A DNA stretch of 64,000 nt, from assembly GCA_938022205.1 (NCBI GenBank), contig CALIEB010000024.1, forward strand, positions 124,001-188,000. Direction: 5' to 3'. The notes under the pieces are model-generated. The model saw nothing but the letters and a program-made list of their open reading frames with translations. It had not been told where the DNA came from and searched no databases. Below are positions 59,708 to 64,000 of this stretch, piece by piece; the first letter of the stretch is position 1, and every line of letters starts with the position of its first letter. Both the position numbers and the translations under genes were made by a program. The stretch is from an uncultured Anaerolineae bacterium. GTDB lineage: Bacteria > Chloroflexota > Anaerolineae > Aggregatilineales > Phototrophicaceae.

Positions 59708-60469
59708 CTAGCTGTTGACGACGCGCTCGACAATTTCGGTGACTTTGATGATGCCCTCTGGGCTGCCCTTGCGAATGGCGAGCTTGACCTCGCCGATGGC
59801 TTTGGTCACCTGAATTTCACGCGGGCAAGCAGGCGTGCAGTTGTAGACCGTGCGGCAACGCCACACGCCGTTCGGTTCGCTGAGGATGTCGAGGCGTTCT
59901 TTGGCAGCGGTGTCGCGGCTGTCGAAGATAAAGCGGTGCGCTTGCACGATGGCAGCGGGTCCTACGTATTTGCCGTTTGCCCAATAGCTCGGGCAAGAAG
60001 TCGTACAGCACGCGCAGAGAATGCACTTGGTGGTATCGTCGAAGCGTTCGCGGTCTTCCTGCGTTTGGCGACGTTCGCGCCCATCCTCCGGCAGCGGCTT
60101 GCTGCTGATGAAGAAGGGCATCACGCTGCGGTAATGCGCGAAGAAAGGCTCCATGTCGACGACAAGGTCTTTGAGAACGGGCAAGCCCAAAATCGGCTCA
60201 ATCGTGACCTTGTTGCCGACATCGCGCACCAGCACCTTGCACGCCAGCGCGTTCACGCCGTTGATGCGCATGGCATCGCTGCCGCACACGCCGTGCGCGC
60301 AGGAACGCCGCAACGTCAGCGTGCCGTCCTGTTCCCACTTAATACGGTGCAGCAGCTCCAAGACGCGGTCGGTGGGGTCTACGTCCTTAAGGGTGAACTC
60401 TTGCCAATAGGGCTTGTCCTTGCCGGGCAGCTCGGGGTTTTGCCGTTTAATCTTAAATGTCACGTCCAT
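59708..60469 (-). CDS. sdhB: Succinate dehydrogenase iron-sulfur subunit
   Basis: 253 residues. The 2Fe-2S cluster ligands are in RRSCAHGVCGSDAM and GVNALAC; the 4Fe-4S set is CILCACCTTSCPSYW, and the 3Fe-4S set is CRTVYNCTPACPREI together with a later Cys. All three clusters of complex II are present. It carries electrons from the SdhA flavin to quinone at the membrane. Its start lies 36 bases after the sdhA stop, and it closes the sdh operon before the large hairpin. Confidence 0.97.
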   Translation of the reverse strand: MDVTFKIKRQNPELPGKDKPYWQEFTLKDVDPTDRVLELLHRIKWEQDGTLTLRRSCAHGVCGSDAMRINGVNALACKVLVRDVGNKVTIEPILGLPVLKDLVVDMEPFFAHYRSVMPFFISSKPLPEDGRERRQTQEDRERFDDTTKCILCACCTTSCPSYWANGKYVGPAAIVQAHRFIFDSRDTAAKERLDILSEPNGVWRCRTVYNCTPACPREIQVTKAIGEVKLAIRKGSPEGIIKVTEIVERVVNS

Positions 60470-60505
60470 AGGTATGCGTTCCCTTTTCGTTCGTGGCGGC
60501 GCGGC

Positions 60506-62317
60506 TTAGTACACGCGCTTCTTGGCAACAAAGCGTTCGTCTTTTTCGGCAAGGCTGGTGTCGACCTTGCGCGAGGTGTCGATGCGGTAGCTTGGCTCTT
60601 GTGCGCTGCCCTCTTGGTGGATGAAGGTATGCACCATCCAGTTAGCATCGTCACGCTGTGGATAGTCGTCGCGGCTGTGCGCCCCGCGTGATTCGGTGCG
60701 GTTGCGCGCGCTCAATGCCGTTACGGTCGCCAAATCGAGCAAGCAGCCCAGCTCCCACGCCTCCATCAGGTCGGTGTTAAAGCGGTTGCCTTGGTCGTCA
60801 ATGCTGATGTCGGTCAGGAAGCGATGACGCAACTCCTTGAGGTCTTCAATGGCTTTGCTGATGGTCGCGTCGGTGCGATACACGCCGACGTTGTCCATCA
60901 TCGTGTGCTGCATGGCTTTGCGCAGCTCATAGGGTTTGGTCTTGCCCTTGCTAGCGCGGATGCGCTTAAACTCCGCCTGAATTTCCTTGCCTGCGTCGGC
61001 GGGCAGCTCTTGCCACTCGGCGGTCTTGACGTACTGCGCCGCCTTAATGCCGCTGATGCGCCCGAACACGATTAGGTCAACCAAGCTGTTCGTCCCCAGA
61101 CGGTTCGCGCCATGCACGCTCACACAGGCGGTTTCGCCCGCCGCGTACAGCCCGCGCACGACTGTTCCCGCCGCGTCCGCCAGCACTTCCGCGTCGACGT
61201 TGGTGGGGATGCCACCCATCGCGTAGTGCGCGGTCGGTTGGATAGGCATCGGCTCACGCACAGGGTCAATGCCCAAGTAGGTGCGGCAGAAGTCGAGAAT
61301 GTCGGGCAGCTTCTTCTCGACAGTAGCGGCATCGATGCGTTCCTTGCGCCCTTCTTCGGCGAAGTAGCGGTTGACCGTTTCCGGACGCACGTCAAGATAG
61401 ACATAGTCCTTGCCCTTGATGCCATTACCCGCCTTGATTTCGTCGTAGATAGCACGGCTGACGACATCGCGGCTGGCGAGGTCTTTGACGCTAGGAGCGT
61501 AGCGTTCCATGAAGCGTTCGCCCTTGTTGTTAATCAACACGCCGCCTTCGCCGCGCACGCCTTCGGTGATGAGGATGCCCATCTTATAAATGCCGGTGGG
61601 GTGGAATTGGAAGAACTCCATGTCTTCCATCGGGATGCCGCGCCGCAGCGCAATCGCCGCGCCGTCACCCGTCATGCTGTGCGCGTTGCTGGTCACGCTC
61701 CAGCAGCGTCCCCAGCCGCCAGAGGCAAAAATAATCGCCTTGCCGTGAAAGATGTGGAAATCACCGGTCGCAAGCTGCACAGCGACCACGCCTACCGCCG
61801 CGCCGTCGCGCAGGATGAGGTCGACAACTTGGAACTCATCGAAGAAATTGACGTTCTGCTTGATGCAGTTCTGGTAAAGCGTTTGCAAAATCATGTGACC
61901 GGTGCGGTCAGCGGCGTGGCAAGCACGGCGCACCAGCTCCTTGCCGAACGCGCGGGTATGTCCACCAAAGCGGCGTTGGCTGATTTTGCCGTCTGGCGTG
62001 CGGTCGAAGGGCAACCCCATGTGTTCCAGCTCAATCACCGCTTCTACCGCGCCTTCCGCCAACACAAGGGCAGCGTTCTGGTCAGCGAGGTAGTCGCCGC
62101 CTTTGACGGTGTCATAGGCGTGGTAGATGGGCTGGTCTTCGTCAAGGTTGCCCAGTGCCGCACCGATGCCGCCTTGTGCCGCGCCGGTGTGCGAGCGTGT
62201 GGGGTAGAGCTTGCTGACGACAGCGACATCCGCGCCGTTCTTGCTGGCATAGAGTGCCGCCATCAAGCCGGCCCCCCCTGCCCCTACGATAATCACTTCA
62301 TGCTTATGGATTTGCAT
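60506..62317 (-). CDS. sdhA: Succinate dehydrogenase flavoprotein subunit
   Basis: 603 residues. [22 protein letters not shown] opens the FAD site, and the covalent FAD His is in [45 protein letters not shown], and the catalytic Arg-bearing [18 protein letters not shown] follow; [30 protein letters not shown] closes the fold. It oxidises succinate to fumarate. The start was chosen at MQIHKHEV after AGGAG at 8 bases; the longer frame has no site. Middle gene of sdhCD-sdhA-sdhB, 52 bases after the anchor gene. Confidence 0.97.
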   Translation of the reverse strand: MQIHKHEVIIVGAGGAGLMAALYASKNGADVAVVSKLYPTRSHTGAAQGGIGAALGNLDEDQPIYHAYDTVKGGDYLADQNAALVLAEGAVEAVIELEHMGLPFDRTPDGKISQRRFGGHTRAFGKELVRRACHAADRTGHMILQTLYQNCIKQNVNFFDEFQVVDLILRDGAAVGVVAVQLATGDFHIFHGKAIIFASGGWGRCWSVTSNAHSMTGDGAAIALRRGIPMEDMEFFQFHPTGIYKMGILITEGVRGEGGVLINNKGERFMERYAPSVKDLASRDVVSRAIYDEIKAGNGIKGKDYVYLDVRPETVNRYFAEEGRKERIDAATVEKKLPDILDFCRTYLGIDPVREPMPIQPTAHYAMGGIPTNVDAEVLADAAGTVVRGLYAAGETACVSVHGANRLGTNSLVDLIVFGRISGIKAAQYVKTAEWQELPADAGKEIQAEFKRIRASKGKTKPYELRKAMQHTMMDNVGVYRTDATISKAIEDLKELRHRFLTDISIDDQGNRFNTDLMEAWELGCLLDLATVTALSARNRTESRGAHSRDDYPQRDDANWMVHTFIHQEGSAQEPSYRIDTSRKVDTSLAEKDERFVAKKRVY

Positions 62318-62369
62318 CACTTCTGCTCCTAAACGTTTTGCAACAATACGATACAACGCTTAACCAAAG

Positions 62370-63377
62370 TTAGTGGGCGCGCAAGGCTTGCTTGGCGGCT
62401 TCGATAGCAGTCGGCTCAATCGTTCCCAAGAGAGCCGCGCCGCCAACAATGAGCAGGGTCAGTGCGCCAATCACGCACAGGTAGCCCATCGCACGACGCA
62501 GCAAGGGTGAATCCTGCGTGTAATCGGTCAACACGTAGCGCAGCCCGTTGAAGCCATGCACGGTGACCAGAGCCAGCAGGGCAATGTCATACAAACGCCA
62601 GACCGCCACACCCGCCACTAAGAAGTTCCAGCGGTTGGCGACGAATTCGGTGGCGGTGCCGCTTTCGTTGACGAGGTTCGTGCCAACCGTCACCGCGCCA
62701 GCGGCGGTAATGTCGAACACGCCCTGCACGACGTGCATCGCCGCCAAGTGACCCAACACCAGCGGCACAATCAGCAGCCCCGACACGCGCATGAACGACC
62801 ACCAAAAGCGTTCGAGCGCGCTGCCTTGATTGGTCTTCGCGCTGCCTGTGACGGGTTCGGGCTTGACTACCGCGCCGTAGACCGCGCTGAGGATGACCGC
62901 CGCAATTGCCGCCACGACCATGCCCGCAAGGAAGGGCAGCTGTTCGACCAGCACTTCGGTGAGCGGCAGATTTTGTACTGGCTCGGCATAGTGCGCCAAC
63001 ACGTGTCTAATCATGCCAATGAACACAGGCACCAGCACCAATACCGTTGCGCCCATGACGATATACGCCGCGCGCTCTTGGTACTTCCACAGTTCGGGCT
63101 TGTTGTCCATGATGGCGATGCGCAAGCCATTAAAGGCGTGATACACCACCGCAAACACCAGCAGGAACTCGCCGATGGTGAAGAGCGGCGACTGATAAAT
63201 CTTGATAGCTTTTTCGTAGAGTGCAGGGTAGAAGACTGCCCACGATGTGTCAATGACGTGCAGAACGAGGAAAAAGACCACGCCCAGCCCCGTGAGGCGG
63301 TGCATGACCCAGCTCCACTGTCCTACTGCGCCCCGATAGCGTAACGTTTCACGCAGTGTAAGAACTAGTGAGGTCAC
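62370..63377 (-). CDS. Succinate dehydrogenase membrane anchor, SdhC and SdhD fused
   Basis: 335 residues from a GTG start (GGGAAAGG upstream), about twice the usual size. The first half is a SdhC-like cytochrome b unit: WSWVMHRLTGLGVVFFLVLHV, then YHAFNGLRIAIMD (heme His). After a middle stretch with an additional hydrophobic helix (LAGMVVAAIAAVILSAVYGAV), the second half is SdhD-like: WWSFMRVSGLLIVPLVLGHLAAMHV and VTVHGFNGLRYVLTD. So both anchor subunits are in one chain. It binds heme b and quinone. Own promoter at 63460-63488. Confidence 0.85.
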   Translation of the reverse strand: MTSLVLTLRETLRYRGAVGQWSWVMHRLTGLGVVFFLVLHVIDTSWAVFYPALYEKAIKIYQSPLFTIGEFLLVFAVVYHAFNGLRIAIMDNKPELWKYQERAAYIVMGATVLVLVPVFIGMIRHVLAHYAEPVQNLPLTEVLVEQLPFLAGMVVAAIAAVILSAVYGAVVKPEPVTGSAKTNQGSALERFWWSFMRVSGLLIVPLVLGHLAAMHVVQGVFDITAAGAVTVGTNLVNESGTATEFVANRWNFLVAGVAVWRLYDIALLALVTVHGFNGLRYVLTDYTQDSPLLRRAMGYLCVIGALTLLIVGGAALLGTIEPTAIEAAKQALRAH

Positions 63378-63459
63378 TTTTAACAACCTTTCCCAAATGA
63401 CAGGTTCATCAGTAACAATGCTTTTAGGGTGTACATCGACAAGATTGCCGTATGTGAAA

Positions 63460-63488
63460 ATGATAACATACTTTGCGGAGGTTGTCAG
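63460..63488 (-). promoter_or_regulatory. Sigma70-like promoter for the sdh operon
   Basis: On the minus strand CTGACA (63483-63488), a 17-base spacer and TATCAT (63460-63465). The leader to the sdhCD GTG is about 75 bases. Confidence 0.6.
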
Positions 63489-63513
63489 TAGCGTTGGTGC
63501 AAGTGGTATAGCG

Positions 63514-63861
63514 TTAACTTGCGTCCTCAGGCGGCAAGCTGGCGAGCAGTGCCTCCACAGCGGCGCGCAAGGCGGGCAAGTCGGACAGAATATCCCAAAG
63601 TATCGCCACTTCCACCTTGTCATAACTGTGAGCGAGAAAATCCCTAAACCCTTTTAGACTGCGCCAATCGACCGCTGGTTGTGTGTCAAGCAAAGCCGTT
63701 GGCAGCCGTTTAGCGATTTCGCCAAGTACTTCATAGGCGCGTATGGCAGCATCTTGCAGAATTTCCTCTTGGTAAAACGCGCTCTGCCCACGCTGTTGAA
63801 TGCGCTCCAAGCGTGCGACGTAAGCAAGCATATCGGCAAGGTAGACGCGCGGCGATTTCAC
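63514..63861 (-). CDS. hepT: HepT-type toxin (DUF86 ribonuclease-like)
   Basis: 115 residues from a GTG overlapping the stop of the upstream gene (GTGA). The HEPN active-site motif R-x4-H-x-Y is present in GFRDFLAHSYDKV, and the helix AAIRAYEVLGEIAKRLP is typical. In the known HepT-MntA pairs the Tyr of this motif is AMPylated by MntA, which switches off the RNase. A longer frame to 63966 is only the out-of-frame overlap with the partner. Downstream of it is the sdh promoter, so the pair sits as an insertion-like unit between sdh and whatever follows. Confidence 0.85.
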   Translation of the reverse strand: MKSPRVYLADMLAYVARLERIQQRGQSAFYQEEILQDAAIRAYEVLGEIAKRLPTALLDTQPAVDWRSLKGFRDFLAHSYDKVEVAILWDILSDLPALRAAVEALLASLPPEDAS

Positions 63862-64000
63862 AACGCCACCGCGTCCTTTTGGATTGTTGCGATAAAGTGT
63901 TGGTCGGCTACGCCGTCCGTGACGAGGCTTACGTCGCGCCCAAGCAACTCCTGCAGGTCTAGCCACAAAGCGACCACGCCAAGCCCCACGCCCTGCTGTA
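63858..64000 (-). CDS. mntA: MntA-type nucleotidyltransferase antitoxin, C-terminal part (cut by window edge)
   Basis: Only the last 46 codons are in the window and they end 3 bases into hepT (4-base GTGA overlap). The stretch VALWLDLQELLGRDVSLVTDG carries the third acidic strand and the LGRxVSLV pattern of minimal nucleotidyltransferases, followed by a short helix and the C-terminal KDAVAL. The GSxxxxxxxxSDxD head lies outside the window, so activity cannot be judged. Confidence 0.75.
   Translation of the reverse strand, partial: QQGVGLGVVALWLDLQELLGRDVSLVTDGVADQHFIATIQKDAVAL

Noticed and set aside
61112..62332. 406-codon frame opposite sdhA
   Set aside because: sdhA with intact FAD and catalytic motifs occupies the other strand; the shadow has no family features.

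Overview
The window looks like a chromosomal stretch of an aerobic, heterotrophic Chloroflexota bacterium, probably of the Anaerolineae or a close class. This is inferred from gene content and style and was not tested by any search. The pointers are: secreted and lipoproteins with Thr-Pro-rich (TPTATP-like) linkers; several multi-pass GT39-like membrane proteins; a 1467-residue kinase-nSTAND-WD40 protein; a DUF3090/SCO1664-family/histidine-phosphatase cassette; and A2-type caa3 oxidase genes. GC content is moderately high. Genes are tightly packed on both strands. No gap between genes exceeds 300 bases; the largest is 46691-46979 (289 bases), which holds a divergent promoter region. No rRNA, tRNA, CRISPR array, insertion sequence or prophage was seen.

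Layout. 1-8.2 kb: a response regulator cut by the edge and its histidine kinase (frameshifted at the H-box), a xylose-isomerase-like TIM barrel, recA, an acetyl-CoA acetyltransferase, a GT39-like membrane protein and a secreted two-domain protein. 8.4-12 kb: a small unknown protein, then a minus-strand group of phosphoesterase, methyltransferase and second GT39-like protein. 12-15.3 kb: a secreted beta-propeller, then the phosphatase, DUF3090 and SCO1664-family trio. 15.3-24 kb: oligoendopeptidase F, a DUF4230 protein, a zinc-ribbon protein, a third GT39-like protein, phosphomannomutase, a GT4 glycosyltransferase, a HEAT-repeat protein and an orphan ABC ATPase. 24-28 kb: a minus-strand gene run of MBL-fold protein, small alpha/beta-barrel protein, TrpC-like barrel, lipoprotein, TIR-domain protein and membrane-anchored WD40 protein. 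28-39.6 kb: a membrane-anchored coiled-coil protein, RidA, a HerA-like ATPase, an FAD oxidoreductase, an epimerase, an FAD-linked oxidase, a nucleotidyltransferase, a BatA/VWA protein and a small unknown protein. 39.6-46.7 kb: the giant kinase, an amine-oxidase-like flavoprotein and a second thiolase with an operator-like palindrome. 47-50.2 kb: cytochrome oxidase subunits II (with fused cytochrome c) and I. 50.3-59.6 kb: an SH3b protein, a DUF3352-like protein, an SGNH hydrolase, a HEAT/membrane protein, an SH3b-muramidase-M23 hydrolase and a cytochrome P450. 59.7-64 kb: succinate dehydrogenase with SdhC and SdhD fused, then a HepT/MntA toxin-antitoxin pair running off the edge.

How the genes fit together. 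Core aerobic energy metabolism is represented by sdhCD-sdhA-sdhB and the caa3-type oxidase; the thiolases, P450 and flavoproteins fit lipid or organic-acid catabolism. Envelope work is represented by the GT39, GT4, PMM, SH3b and M23 genes. Signalling and possible conflict functions are represented by the kinase-nSTAND-WD40 protein, the TIR/WD40 pair and HepT/MntA. Visible sigma70-like promoters have -10 boxes close to TATAAT and -35 boxes of the TTGnnn type. Where a start differs from the longest possible reading frame, it was chosen from the ribosome binding site and family alignment.
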